Source: Butyrivibrio sp. (GTDB lineage: Bacteria > Bacillota > Clostridia > Lachnospirales > Lachnospiraceae). From it: 64,000 nt of DNA. A program made the translations under genes and the position numbers. The notes below the pieces were generated by a model. The model saw only the letters and a program-made list of their open reading frames with translations, searched no databases and was not told the DNA's origin. The first letter of the stretch is position 1. Every line of letters starts with the position of its first letter. The DNA is taken from contig SVFV01000001.1 in assembly GCA_015056655.1 (NCBI GenBank), positions 62,001 through 126,000 of the forward strand. The letters run 5' to 3'. Positions 25,289-34,963 of the stretch are shown here, in pieces.

Positions 25289-26014
25289 TTATTTAAGCCA
25301 GTTGTCCTTGTCAGCCTTAAGGTATGCCTTAAACATTTCAAGGTCATCCTTAGTTGTGAGCTTGATGTTCTTGTCAGAACCAGCAGCAAAGTGAAGTGTC
25401 TCACCAAGGTCAACCATCATAGTGTTTGTATAAGCACTGCCCTTGATTCCGATCTCTTTCTCAAATGCCTCATGATAAGCCCAGTCAAGCTTGCCAAACT
25501 TATAAGCCTGAGGTGTTGAAACACGACGAAGTGTCTCTCTGGGAATATACTGCTTAGTTGTTCCCTCGTCACTATCGTCGATTACAAAGATCTGCTCGTT
25601 ATAAGGAAGTGATGTAACAGCGTTGCCATACTTCTTACAAACAACGATAACATCTGAAAGAACCATCTCATCTACAAGAGGTCTGATACCGTCATGAATG
25701 ATAACAATGTCGTCATCCTTGAGCTCATTCTCTAAGTTAAACACACCATTTCTGATGGATTCCTGTCCGCTGTTACCACCGGCAACGATCCACTTAAGCT
25801 TAGTGATGTTGAACTGCTTAGCATAAGCCCAGACCATATCCTGCCATCCGTCGATACAAACCAGCTCGATAGCGTCGATCTGAGGATGCTTCTGAAATCC
25901 CTCAAGTGTATATATAAGTACAGGCTTGTCATAAACATTGATGAACTGCTTAGGAATATCCTGCTGCATACGATGTCCTGATCCACCCGCTATAATAATT
26001 GCTACATTTGACAT
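25289..26014 (-). CDS. IspD/TarI family cytidylyltransferase
   Basis: 241 residues with the family motifs: IIIAGGSGHRMQQDIPKQF (CTP-binding loop), GGNSGQESIRNG, IHDGIRPLV, RRVSTPQAYKFGKL and KNIKLTTKDDLEMF. Members either make CDP-methylerythritol for isoprenoids (IspD) or CDP-ribitol and related activated polyols for wall polymers (TarI). Its position among LicD, SDR, TagG, TagH and TagF genes argues for an activated polyol or sugar alcohol donor. ATG start with AGGAGG 5 bases upstream and its own possible promoter. Confidence 0.9.
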   Translation of the reverse strand: MSNVAIIIAGGSGHRMQQDIPKQFINVYDKPVLIYTLEGFQKHPQIDAIELVCIDGWQDMVWAYAKQFNITKLKWIVAGGNSGQESIRNGVFNLENELKDDDIVIIHDGIRPLVDEMVLSDVIVVCKKYGNAVTSLPYNEQIFVIDDSDEGTTKQYIPRETLRRVSTPQAYKFGKLDWAYHEAFEKEIGIKGSAYTNTMMVDLGETLHFAAGSDKNIKLTTKDDLEMFKAYLKADKDNWLK

Positions 26015-26032
26015 ACAAACCTCCTTGTAACA

Positions 26033-26061
26033 CTTATATAATCAATTTAAAAATCACAAAA
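26033..26061 (-). promoter_or_regulatory. Possible promoter before the cytidylyltransferase gene
   Basis: TATAAG (26033-26038) lies 15 bases from TTGTGA or 17 bases from TTTTGT on the minus strand, within a 93-base gap, the longest in this part of the locus. It would start the cytidylyltransferase-SDR-TagGH-TagF unit. Confidence 0.4.
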
Positions 26062-26107
26062 AGAATACCAATAAATTCAGCATTTGGCAAATTCACTAAG
26101 CCCTCAT

Positions 26108-27031
26108 TTAAAACCTGAGCTCCACTGCAGAGTGTATCTCTCTATCCTCCACAGGTGGTATTCTCATGTAGTTGCTGTCATAAAGCATATTCATGTAGGT
26201 CTCTGTTCCCTTAGGAATTCTGACATTTATTCCCTCGAACACAGCCTGAAGAGATTCACACATATCTTCTCTTTTGTACATCTCCCCAAAGTAATGCTTT
26301 CTGCCACTTGGGATACATACATAGGTAGATTTGTTATCTCTGCATTTTGAATACACTCTTATCACTTTAAAAGAAAGAGCATCAAGTGATACAAATCCAA
26401 GAAGCTTACCAAAGCTCATCTTCTTTTTATATGCCTTCATAAGCTCCGGGTTATTAACAAGATAGCCTTTTAACTTATCCCAATCCTCAGCTGTCTTCTT
26501 GCAGGTAAGCATGTATCCAAGAGCAAGGCATCTGTAGCCATGAAGCTTTCTACGAAGGGCATTATCATAAGTACTTTCAAGAACAAAGATATCAATGAAG
26601 ATTCCTGTGTTCTTCATATTAAGCTCATTAAATGCCTTGTAGACCGTGCCCTTTTTCTTTATCTGGACATGGGCCATACCATATCCCTCGCCAATCTCAG
26701 GAGCGCAGAGAACATATTTATCTCCGAGCCTGTCTTCAAATATGCGCTTTAAGTGCTCGAAGTCAGCTCTTGGCATATTGATATCTATATCGTCGTCCCA
26801 GGGAATAAAGCCCTTATGCCTTATGGCGCCCAGTACAGAACCACCACTTAAGGTATAAAAGATACCCTCCTCCTCAAAAACGGCAATAAAATCCTGCAAC
26901 ATACCAAGTAAAGTATGCTGCAGTTCTTTCAGTTGTTCATTATTCAGTTCAAAGGTTCCGGGAGCTCCTCGAAAGCCTGTCTTGAAAAAGTGCCTTCTGT
27001 CGGCCCCGCCCAGTTTATTATTGTTAGCCAT
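26108..27031 (-). CDS. LicD family phosphotransferase
   Basis: 307 residues from the ATG at 27031. The nucleotidyltransferase-fold motif is clear: LSGGSVLGAIRHKGFIPWDDDIDINMPR, with the metal-binding D-D-D-I-D. LicD proteins transfer phosphocholine, or in related branches other phospho-groups, from CDP donors to surface glycans. No choline uptake or activation genes (licA, licB, licC) are visible, so the group transferred may be made by the cytidylyltransferase next to it. A GTG at 27064 is an alternative start; neither has a good ribosome site. Confidence 0.88.
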   Translation of the reverse strand: MANNNKLGGADRRHFFKTGFRGAPGTFELNNEQLKELQHTLLGMLQDFIAVFEEEGIFYTLSGGSVLGAIRHKGFIPWDDDIDINMPRADFEHLKRIFEDRLGDKYVLCAPEIGEGYGMAHVQIKKKGTVYKAFNELNMKNTGIFIDIFVLESTYDNALRRKLHGYRCLALGYMLTCKKTAEDWDKLKGYLVNNPELMKAYKKKMSFGKLLGFVSLDALSFKVIRVYSKCRDNKSTYVCIPSGRKHYFGEMYKREDMCESLQAVFEGINVRIPKGTETYMNMLYDSNYMRIPPVEDREIHSAVELRF

Positions 27032-27079
27032 CTGTGTAGTTTTCGTACGCCTCCAGCTTCGCACCTGCTAATGCATTTC

Positions 27080-27889
27080 TTAAAAGCTGTGATCGTACTT
27101 CTTATGAAAAATCTTGGCTGCCAAGAAGGCAGCACCCTTTCTGAACCAGTTAATCTTCTCTATATGAATGCAGGGAAGCTCAGCAATATCTGATTTGGCA
27201 ATCTTCCCACTTGTTATCTGATAATCAAGCCATACGTTGAAGATAATCTCTCCAACTCTTCCAATATATCTGCCCTGATAAGAATCGAGGTTGTGATCCT
27301 TCCTCATCTCCTCAAGGTCTCCAAGTATATCAAAGAGCCAGTTACAATAATTATCAAGAAGGTCTCTTCTCATAATCATCATATTGAACATATATCCAGA
27401 AGTCTGATCCATAACCCTGTCGAAGGAGTCCTTGTACTCAGGACATTTCTTCATAATAATACTCAGGGTGTCATCAAGCTGCTCACGATAATGAGTGTGT
27501 GCATAATGACTTCCAAGTGACTCTATATAATATTTCCTTTTATTAGGAAGAATCAGGCTATGAGTCTCAAGTAAACGTCTGACCTCCTCACCCCCGACAA
27601 TCCTGTTAAAAGGATCATCCTCTACTCTGGCATCAGGAGATGCAAAGTATCTTCTATAATGCACAAGTCCTAAATAATCATCATCGAGATTCTTCCATGC
27701 CCAATAGAGTCCTGTAAGCTCACAATAGCTTGCATTTCTATCGGAAATGTTATCCCCGGTATCATCAGGAGTATAACCATCAATCCCCGATTTCTTTAGA
27801 GCTGTTCCAACCTGAACAGGCATATAAATCGGATCTTCCGGCATTCTGTATTTTTTTGTAGTCGCTATTATTATCTTTACTTCCGACAT
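27080..27889 (-). CDS. DUF4422 domain protein, probable glycosyltransferase
   Basis: 269 residues from ATG 27889, with AGGAG 11 bases upstream. It is a single DUF4422 domain: KIIIATTKKYRMPEDPIYMPV, DDTGDNISDRNASYCELTGLYWAWKN, LVHYRRYF, HYREQLDD, YMFNMMIMRR. DUF4422 proteins occur in capsule and exopolysaccharide loci and are regarded as glycosyltransferases; sugar and linkage are unknown. The same domain forms the N-terminus of the protein at 14175-16022. A TTG at 27925 would add 12 residues. Confidence 0.85.
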   Translation of the reverse strand: MSEVKIIIATTKKYRMPEDPIYMPVQVGTALKKSGIDGYTPDDTGDNISDRNASYCELTGLYWAWKNLDDDYLGLVHYRRYFASPDARVEDDPFNRIVGGEEVRRLLETHSLILPNKRKYYIESLGSHYAHTHYREQLDDTLSIIMKKCPEYKDSFDRVMDQTSGYMFNMMIMRRDLLDNYCNWLFDILGDLEEMRKDHNLDSYQGRYIGRVGEIIFNVWLDYQITSGKIAKSDIAELPCIHIEKINWFRKGAAFLAAKIFHKKYDHSF

Positions 27890-27981
27890 TCGCGAGGCTA
27901 CTCCTACATTTTTATAATATTGCAATCAAACTATTCTATCAGCATTTGACATATAAGACAAGTTTGCGAAAAATCTGGCTT

Positions 27982-28896
27982 TTAACGCACCTTTCCATCC
28001 TTGTCTATCAATATCCAGTTCTGCCAGTAGTAGTGCATGGTGCTCTCCTCGCAGGGCTGGTTATTTCTCATTGTAAAGGTTCTTATAACTTCTTTATCTT
28101 TTCTCTTATTAAGCCTTGCTCCCCAGAATGAGAAAGTGGAGTTGGCGCAGATATTACCTCTGCAGTGGCTCATAAGCTGCATATCAAGAAGTGACTGTTT
28201 GCCAGTATTGTGATCAATGATAGTGTATCTGTCTGCATCACTATATTTCTCCCTGGCATATTCAGGATCATTTGTAAAAATATAGAAATGCACATCAGGA
28301 TTCTTTGCTCTAAAGTAATCCATTGCACTTTCATAATACTCATCAGTAGCTATGTTTCCAAACAGCGCCGCATTTTCAGGGGATAGATAATCTCCTCTTC
28401 TGATATGAACACTTACGCTGTCCCTAAGCTCCATTTCATTCATGAGCTCCACATTTTTCAAATGTAGCTCTCTGTCCGGATGCTCCGGGAAAACAAATAT
28501 CTGCTGAAGCTCATCCATTATGTCATCATAGTATTTCTGGCAGGCAAAATAGCCCTCTATATATTTGTTCTTAAGCTCAAATATTTCTGGATGGTACATC
28601 TCGGATTCCACAAAACGCGGCGAAATATTGGGAACAAGCTTATATATAGCCTTAGCTATCTTATTCTGCTTAAGATACAAATCCCTCTCCTCATTTGTGC
28701 AGGATGGAATATTAATCCCTGTGAAATATCTAAGCTCAAGCTCCCTCTTTTGAAGAACTTCGTTCTGATTAGCTTCATCAAACCAGGATGTATCAAGTTT
28801 TACAAATTTGTCGGCTCCACTCCTTATGAGCTTCCTGTACAATGCATACTGCTGCATCTGATTTCCCAGGCCGCCAGCGATTCTTATTATCAGCAT
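27982..28896 (-). CDS. GT11 family alpha-1,2-fucosyltransferase-like protein
   Basis: 304 residues. N-terminal IIRIAGGLGNQMQQYALYRKL and the donor-binding HIRRGDYLS motif near 163 define GT11 (alpha-1,2-fucosyltransferase type). The C-terminal GNICANSTFSFWGARLN motif is also conserved. GDP-fucose or a similar donor is expected, but no fucose-nucleotide genes lie in the window. One of three GT11-like genes here, with 37818 and 40740. Confidence 0.9.
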   Translation of the reverse strand: MLIIRIAGGLGNQMQQYALYRKLIRSGADKFVKLDTSWFDEANQNEVLQKRELELRYFTGINIPSCTNEERDLYLKQNKIAKAIYKLVPNISPRFVESEMYHPEIFELKNKYIEGYFACQKYYDDIMDELQQIFVFPEHPDRELHLKNVELMNEMELRDSVSVHIRRGDYLSPENAALFGNIATDEYYESAMDYFRAKNPDVHFYIFTNDPEYAREKYSDADRYTIIDHNTGKQSLLDMQLMSHCRGNICANSTFSFWGARLNKRKDKEVIRTFTMRNNQPCEESTMHYYWQNWILIDKDGKVR

Positions 28897-28921
28897 TTTA
28901 TCCTATCCATATCTGAGTCTA

Positions 28922-30157
28922 TTATTTTACAAGCTCTATAAAATCAAGATTGTGTCCAGCTCTCTCTATGTAGGATGGCATAACATCCCTAAGCTCCTTA
29001 CTCATAGAGTCTGCCCTCTGCTCTATCCACTCGTAGCCTTTAACAAGGTCATCCAGGTTTTGAAGTGACTGAACAGGAATGACATAGTTCTCATCGCTTC
29101 CAAATAGGTCTTTGGCTATTCCTCTTGATTTTACAGAGTAGCCAATTACAAGTGTCGGTACACACTGTGAGTAGGCAGCTATTGTAGCATGAGTTCTTGC
29201 TCCTACGAACACATGGCATTTTCCGATTATGTATTTAAGCTTTGTAGCTGACCTATCCTCTACAAGAGCTATTCTATCCTTATATTTCTCGAACTCCCCT
29301 GTAGTAAACTTGTTATAGAGCTCACCAAGAGGTCTTCTGTCATCATTATTTTTCCAAACGACATGAGGTATCAGGCAGACACCAAAGTCTGTTGTCTCAA
29401 GGATATGCTTAATGAGGTTCTCGCAGTTCTTCATGGTAATTCCAGAGCCCTTTTCCCTGCCCTGAACCATGGGACTTACATTTACTCCAATAACCTTCCT
29501 ATCACTAAACACCTTTGGAAGTTCCGTCTCCTCAATAGGAAGTGCAAAAGCGGGATCAGGACAAAGACGAATCTTATCCTTATTTACGCCTCCTGCAATA
29601 AGGCCTTCGTAGGTAATTGACTCTCTTGCAATTATCATGTCATAGGCATTAATGTCATCCTTTAAATCCTTCACAGAATCAGGCTCTACAGAGCACCCCA
29701 TAAGAACCGTCTTCATGCCCTTTTTCATAAACACATTGTGGGAAAGTATGAGGTCCTTTAGCATCTCAGGGTAGCAGTAATTGTCGCCTCCAATTGAGAT
29801 TGCAAGCTCTCCCTTTAAATCCCCTGACTGTTTAAAAACGTCCTTATATCTGTATCTATAAAAGGATTCCTTATCCTTTGTCAGAAGTCTGTAGCCATAG
29901 TATAAAATGTGAATAAGCTTATTCTCAGCAATATGTCTCTCTTCGATAAGCTTAAGCTCACCTTTATTCTGAAGCTCTCCAAGAGTATACGCTTTATCCT
30001 CAGCCTCCCTGTTTGTTATAAAAACAGGTTCTGCATTTATGTTTTCACTTGCAAGCTTATCCCCCAGCAGCTTCATGGTACTTACTGCAATTGCTTCGCA
30101 CCCATGATTGCCGCTTCCAGCATGCATATAAAAAAGCATTTTTAATACTTTGTCCAT
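28922..30157 (-). CDS. Polysaccharide pyruvyl transferase family protein
   Basis: 411 residues. N-terminal LFYMHAGSGNHGCEAIAVSTMKLL, then ISIGGDNYCYPEM, a central MARES-like IIARESITYEGL and a C-terminal GARTHATIAAYSQCVPTLVIGYSVKSRGIAKDLFG. These match the CsaB/WcaK type that adds pyruvate ketals to surface sugars using phosphoenolpyruvate. A GNHG rather than NxGD opening is usual for the group in Firmicute capsule loci. The start overlaps the end of the preceding membrane protein gene by 16 bases. Confidence 0.88.
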   Translation of the reverse strand: MDKVLKMLFYMHAGSGNHGCEAIAVSTMKLLGDKLASENINAEPVFITNREAEDKAYTLGELQNKGELKLIEERHIAENKLIHILYYGYRLLTKDKESFYRYRYKDVFKQSGDLKGELAISIGGDNYCYPEMLKDLILSHNVFMKKGMKTVLMGCSVEPDSVKDLKDDINAYDMIIARESITYEGLIAGGVNKDKIRLCPDPAFALPIEETELPKVFSDRKVIGVNVSPMVQGREKGSGITMKNCENLIKHILETTDFGVCLIPHVVWKNNDDRRPLGELYNKFTTGEFEKYKDRIALVEDRSATKLKYIIGKCHVFVGARTHATIAAYSQCVPTLVIGYSVKSRGIAKDLFGSDENYVIPVQSLQNLDDLVKGYEWIEQRADSMSKELRDVMPSYIERAGHNLDFIELVK

Positions 30158-31524
30158 TCTTCTCTATCCACTCCTAAAAGAGTCTTAAATCCATAGTATT
30201 CAGCCATCATCATGTTGGTCCAATAGGTCCAGTCATCTGTAACATCACTATCATAAGCTGCAGAATACTTTGTCTTAAAATTCGGGCGCAGCATCGGAAC
30301 TTCTACGTCTTCCTCGCCTGTCTTTGCATATTCCTCAAGGTAAGTGTATCTCTCCTGCTCCTCCCTGTAGATTCTCGCAAGACTTCCACCGCTCTCAAGG
30401 TAGGTGAAAAACATGTACAGGCAAAGAATATAAACAACGGATTTTCTCAAGATACTCATCCACTTAACATCATCATCAGCATCCTGATACGCCTGGACAA
30501 CAGCCATCATAAGAAAAATGCCTGCGCCAAAGAAGGCTCTGCTCTGAGGTGTTGTTGTGGCAATAAGGCTGTAGCTTGTAGCAAACCAAAGGCCTGTGTA
30601 TGCAAAAACATCTATCAGCTCTGTAAGCTTTTTACCATAAGTAAGAAGGTAAATAACAAGGGCTATAAGCACTGAAAGGAGAATGAAGAATTCCTCATGT
30701 ATCACTATGGTGATATTCAGGAATCTGGCTGCCATTCCAAGAAGTCCTCCATGGAGTTCCTCTCTGTTCGCTGCCCTAAGCATATTGCCAGGAGCAAGGA
30801 CCATAATAGCAAGTCCCATTACATTTCCAAGGATACCTGTTATCATGAATGGCTTTATCTTATGTTTGCCCTTGAGATAAAAAGCTGTAAGCAGAATAAC
30901 CATCAAAAGGCATCCGCCACTTGTGTTCTCATTACACCATCCGGCAATAAGTCCTGATAAGAACATAAGAATAGCTGTAACAACAGAACTCTTTGTACTT
31001 GTTTCTGTACCCTTTGCAGCCTCTTCAACATGCCTTCTAAAGAACGTTATAAACTCCCAGATAAGCGTTGTTGTAATAAGGTAGTTACATGCACCTGTCT
31101 CCCAAAGGACTGTCTGTGCAAAAGATATTCCAAATATCCAAAGCAGCAGCACTATAAGTACATAGGTCTTAACATCCACCTTGTTTTTCTTCTGGATGTT
31201 GGTGTACATAAGAATGGAAAGTCTGGTAAACACAAGAGCTGCAACAATATTAAATAAGAGTCTTCCGCCGCCAAGAATATGTAGATCCAGATACATGAGT
31301 ATTCTCATGGACATGTGTGCAACAGATCTGCCAGTCCATCCCATGTACTGGGTATACTCCTGCCCAAAAAGCTGGAAGAAGGAGCCTGCCTCCTTAACCT
31401 GATTGGAATAGGTCATATCATCCATCAGCATGGGAGTCAGCATTTCAAAGACAAATACTGTCAAAAAGCACAGAGCTACCATCCCAATAAATATTCTGTT
31501 CTGTAATTTTTCCTTTTTGTTCAT
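30142..31524 (-). CDS. Polytopic membrane protein, DUF6056-like
   Basis: 460 residues with about ten hydrophobic segments. The first extracytoplasmic loop contains LMDDMTYSNQV and, further on, GWTGRSVAHMSMRIL. These features are seen in DUF6056 (DUF3329-type) proteins of capsule loci, which look like GT-C class transferases or polymerases. Function is not established. The ATG at 31524 overlaps the stop of the upstream GT2 gene (TGATG). An ATG 12 bases upstream is possible. Confidence 0.75.
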   Translation of the reverse strand: MNKKEKLQNRIFIGMVALCFLTVFVFEMLTPMLMDDMTYSNQVKEAGSFFQLFGQEYTQYMGWTGRSVAHMSMRILMYLDLHILGGGRLLFNIVAALVFTRLSILMYTNIQKKNKVDVKTYVLIVLLLWIFGISFAQTVLWETGACNYLITTTLIWEFITFFRRHVEEAAKGTETSTKSSVVTAILMFLSGLIAGWCNENTSGGCLLMVILLTAFYLKGKHKIKPFMITGILGNVMGLAIMVLAPGNMLRAANREELHGGLLGMAARFLNITIVIHEEFFILLSVLIALVIYLLTYGKKLTELIDVFAYTGLWFATSYSLIATTTPQSRAFFGAGIFLMMAVVQAYQDADDDVKWMSILRKSVVYILCLYMFFTYLESGGSLARIYREEQERYTYLEEYAKTGEEDVEVPMLRPNFKTKYSAAYDSDVTDDWTYWTNMMMAEYYGFKTLLGVDREEWTKY

Positions 31525-32516
31525 CACTTTTTCCATTGTCTGTATAAACGCATATAAAGATTTTCACTAAGGGTATATATACATACCTTTATTTTATATC
31601 CGGTACTAAGCATTCCGAAAGTACCAGGATTCTTTAATGCCTTTTTTACCGTCCCCTTCGCAAGTTCAGATAGTCTGTCTTTTACAACCTCCAACATCTG
31701 AACATCATCTTCAGACTCTGGTGTCCTTGCTGCAAACTTGGAAACTGTAAGAAGAGAAGCCATAACCTGATGAGTAGAAAGCTTCGCTTTTCGCTCTCTA
31801 TCCTTCGCAAGCCCCTTCTTCTCAAGGGTTTTACCAAGTTTCTTCCAGCATATTATCTCATCAAGGAAGCTCTCTTTGAATCTTCCAAGCATTGCTCCCT
31901 GTTCATTCTCTGTATAGTGATATCCATCTCCGGATATGCAAATAACTTCTTTTCTTTCACCAATTTCCAAAAGGGCATCAACTACAAAGAGCATATCCTC
32001 TCCGATAGTTAAATCCTCAGGAAATCTAACCTTTAGTCTGTCCTTTTCAAAAAGGAGCTGCCTTGAATAAAGCTTTCCCCAGGCATGGGTGTCAGCTTCG
32101 AGAATGCCTCTTTCAATATAATAATTTCCTGAAATATTCTCTGAAGAAGTAACCTTGCCATTCATGATAACAAGGCTTGCCTCATGAGCCTCTGCTGCAT
32201 TAAGCAGGCTGTCAAAATAATCATCAGAAACCACGTCATCAGCATCTACAAAGGAAATATATTCTCCCTCTGCTCTTTCAAGTCCTATATTCCTTGCTCT
32301 TGAAACTCCGCCGTTTTTAACATGGACAACCTTCAAATGCTCATTAGCCTTTGCAAGTTCATCTAAAAGCACAGGCGTATTATCCTTTGAGCCATCATCA
32401 ACTACAATGATCTCAAAGTCTCCCTCGTGGCATGAGATAGAGTCTATGCAGTTTTTAATTGTATCCTGCGCCTGATACGCCGGGATTATTACTGATAATC
32501 TCAACCTACGCCCCAC
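31524..32516 (-). CDS. Glycosyltransferase family 2
   Basis: 330 residues. GT-A opening LSVIIPAYQAQDTIKNCIDS, nucleotide-binding VVDDGSKDNTP, GGVSRARNIGLERAEGEYISFVDADDVV with the D-x-D, then a helical C-terminal part. Inverting transferase, cytoplasmic face of the membrane; sugar unknown. GTG start at 32516. A TTG four codons later has a closer GTGGGG site and could be the true start. Confidence 0.9.
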   Translation of the reverse strand: MGRRLRLSVIIPAYQAQDTIKNCIDSISCHEGDFEIIVVDDGSKDNTPVLLDELAKANEHLKVVHVKNGGVSRARNIGLERAEGEYISFVDADDVVSDDYFDSLLNAAEAHEASLVIMNGKVTSSENISGNYYIERGILEADTHAWGKLYSRQLLFEKDRLKVRFPEDLTIGEDMLFVVDALLEIGERKEVICISGDGYHYTENEQGAMLGRFKESFLDEIICWKKLGKTLEKKGLAKDRERKAKLSTHQVMASLLTVSKFAARTPESEDDVQMLEVVKDRLSELAKGTVKKALKNPGTFGMLSTGYKIKVCIYTLSENLYMRLYRQWKK

Positions 32517-32537
32517 TTTTTTCGGTCTATATAGCCA

Positions 32538-33557
32538 TTAGTTTGTCAATCTGTCATATGTATTCAAAATAATCTTAACAGCTAACGTATTTATTATTCC
32601 CGGTTTTTTCATAACAGAGTAAATCAGTCTGTTAGACTTCTCTGATACTTCAACAGGAGTGTTCCTTACAATCTCTGCAACTTCTCCCTGTCCAAAAACC
32701 TCTCTGACAGTCTTTACACCGGCAAAGCCCTGTCGCCTTAATTCATTTTTAACAACAAGGAAAAGGAGTCTTACATATTCCCTGTCGACCTGTTCTTTGT
32801 AATTTGAAACATTCTTATCCTTTAGTATCTCAAGAAATGTCTTATAGGACACTTTTAAATTATCAAGGAGTCCTGCATCATATGAATGAGCTATGGAACT
32901 ATTTACAGTTCTGTAATGATAAAAATAGCCCTCCCTCACAACCGAAAGCCTATTAGCATCCAGTATACAGGGCAGGGATATATTTAAGTCCTCCGCCATT
33001 CTTATTCCAAAATTCAAGTAATGCATGTTATCAAGGACAAGCTTTCTTGAAATAAGCTTCATACATCTTGAAAGAATTACCGGTCTGTTCTCCTCACCAA
33101 GAAGTTTATACTTGAGATTTTCAAGCTCCTTACCCTCATAAACTCCGGGTTCAATTGGATGAGAAACTTTCTTTTTCTCGTTTCTCTTCTCAATGATGTA
33201 ATTACTGCTGACTATCTCTTCATCGCTTCCCTCAGGAAGGGTATACGACAGGAGATTTTCTATCATGTCGCAGTCTACCCAGTCATCTCCATCCACGAAG
33301 CAGACATATCTGCCTGTTGCGTGCTTAACTCCCTCGCTCCAGGCTGACGTAAGACCACCATTTACCTTATGGATTACTTTTATGCGCGAATCTTCCTTTG
33401 CAAATTCATCACACATTTGGCCACTTCCGTCAGTTGCACCATCATCCACCAGAATAATCTCAATGTCCTTATAGGTCTGTTCCATGACGCTTTTTACGCT
33501 GTCATCCAGGTAATCCCTGATGTTATAAACAGGAATGATTATACTGACAATGCTCAA
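32538..33557 (-). CDS. Glycosyltransferase family 2
   Basis: 339 residues. VSIIIPVYNIRDYLDDSVKSV, VDDGATDGSG, GGLTSAWSEGVKHATGRYVCFVDGDDWVDCDMI with D-x-D. The C-terminal half is all helical (LLFLVVKNELRRQGF). The start is a TTG overlapping the stop of the upstream sugar-phosphate transferase gene by 4 bases, with AGAGGTG upstream, so translation is coupled. Sugar specificity unknown. Adjacent to the initiating transferase, so it may add an early residue of the repeat unit. Confidence 0.9.
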   Translation of the reverse strand: MSIVSIIIPVYNIRDYLDDSVKSVMEQTYKDIEIILVDDGATDGSGQMCDEFAKEDSRIKVIHKVNGGLTSAWSEGVKHATGRYVCFVDGDDWVDCDMIENLLSYTLPEGSDEEIVSSNYIIEKRNEKKKVSHPIEPGVYEGKELENLKYKLLGEENRPVILSRCMKLISRKLVLDNMHYLNFGIRMAEDLNISLPCILDANRLSVVREGYFYHYRTVNSSIAHSYDAGLLDNLKVSYKTFLEILKDKNVSNYKEQVDREYVRLLFLVVKNELRRQGFAGVKTVREVFGQGEVAEIVRNTPVEVSEKSNRLIYSVMKKPGIINTLAVKIILNTYDRLTN

Positions 33558-34963
33558 TTTGCACCTCTTCCAAAAATAACAACACCAACGGTCTTAATAA
33601 GAATTCTGATATCAAGTCCCAAAGACCAGTTATCAATGTACTGAAGATCGAGCTTAACTACATCATCAAAATCCTCAATATCGCTTCTGCCGCTGACCTG
33701 CCACATTCCTGTAAGTCCAGGAGTCATACTTATTCTACGTCTGTAATAATGGTTATACCTCTCAAACTCATCCTCGGTGGGTGGTCTTGTACCAACAAGG
33801 CTCATGTCACCCTTAAGGATATTCCAGAACTGAGGAAGCTCATCGATACTTGTCTTTCTGATAAAGGAACCCACTCTTGTAATTCTGGGGTCATCCTTTA
33901 TCTTGAACATAAGACCGTTCATCTCGTTCTGATCCTCGAGATCATGCTTTATCTCCTCGGCATCAGTCCTCATGCTTCTAAACTTGTAAATCTTAAAACG
34001 TCTTCCGTTTCTTCCGATTCTCACCTGTGAGAAAAATACAGGTCCGGGAGAATCAAGCTTAATTGCAAGAGCAACGAAAGGAGTTACTATTCCTGTGATG
34101 ATAAGTCCAACGATACCACCAACAATATCCATGAAGCGCTTTACAATAAGTGCTCTGTATCTGCCTGTTCCGTTGATATAGGAAATAACTGAATATGTAC
34201 CGAAGGTTCCAATCTGAGTACTTCCTGTCATATCCGGCAGTTCTACACAATAGTGCACTGTAACGCCCATGTCACCAAGTGCTTCGATGGTCTTATTGAG
34301 CTCAGTCTGGCTAAAGTTTGGTGTATGGATAAACACTTCATCAAGAGGCAGTGCTGTTATCTTTTTAATAAAATCATCCTTACCGGCAATAACCTCAACA
34401 CCGCGGATAATGTCGCCTGTGAGATTCTCATCAAGACATACAGCACCAACTATTGAGTAGTTGATCTCGATTCTGTGCTGCAGATGTCTGATTGTAGGCA
34501 TCAGGATGTCTTTTTCTGATACAACCAAAAGCTTTATAGCTGTATCTCCGGATTTCCAATAGCTCTTTAATACGCCTTTGAACAGCTGATGGAAAAACAG
34601 CATCAAAGCAGCATCTATGATCGCAAAAATAAGCATAACCAATCGTGAAAACTGCTCTGCAAGCTGAAGTCCGTAGGCTATGGCAATCGTTCCAAGGATC
34701 AGGAAAATCACATACTTAAATACAGCTGTACCTTCCTTCCATACGGATCTCTTGATAAAATCCCTGCAATAATCCAGCGCAAAATGATATACAGTTCCAA
34801 CGAGCATAAGAACAATGCAGATATAGAAGTGCAGAGTCTTATCTCTCATATCTCTGAAATTAGAAAATCTGATATAGGTAGCAAGGACGAAGGACAACAC
34901 AATAGTTACCATGTCCATTCCCCATACTATGTATCCTATCAGATACTTGTTTTTTCCCTGCAC
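33554..34963 (-). CDS. Polytopic undecaprenyl-phosphate sugar phosphotransferase (initiating enzyme)
   Basis: 469 residues. Four to five N-terminal membrane helices and a CoA-binding-like middle domain are followed by a re-entrant helix (KRFMDIVGGIVGLIITG) and the catalytic PGT domain. That domain carries [48 protein letters not shown] and MTPGLTGMWQVSGRS. It transfers a hexose-1-phosphate to undecaprenyl phosphate and starts a repeat unit. GTG start with GGGAGG 7 bases upstream. It lies next to a Wzy-like gene. A second, minimal PglC-type initiating enzyme is at 58652, so two lipid-linked glycans may be started. Confidence 0.93.
   Translation of the reverse strand: MQGKNKYLIGYIVWGMDMVTIVLSFVLATYIRFSNFRDMRDKTLHFYICIVLMLVGTVYHFALDYCRDFIKRSVWKEGTAVFKYVIFLILGTIAIAYGLQLAEQFSRLVMLIFAIIDAALMLFFHQLFKGVLKSYWKSGDTAIKLLVVSEKDILMPTIRHLQHRIEINYSIVGAVCLDENLTGDIIRGVEVIAGKDDFIKKITALPLDEVFIHTPNFSQTELNKTIEALGDMGVTVHYCVELPDMTGSTQIGTFGTYSVISYINGTGRYRALIVKRFMDIVGGIVGLIITGIVTPFVALAIKLDSPGPVFFSQVRIGRNGRRFKIYKFRSMRTDAEEIKHDLEDQNEMNGLMFKIKDDPRITRVGSFIRKTSIDELPQFWNILKGDMSLVGTRPPTEDEFERYNHYYRRRISMTPGLTGMWQVSGRSDIEDFDDVVKLDLQYIDNWSLGLDIRILIKTVGVVIFGRGAN

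Noticed and set aside
25289..26014. Housekeeping IspD for isoprenoid synthesis
   Set aside because: Motifs fit both IspD and TarI, but the gene lies between LicD and SDR/TagGH/TagF genes, so a wall-polymer donor is more likely. It cannot be excluded without the rest of the genome.
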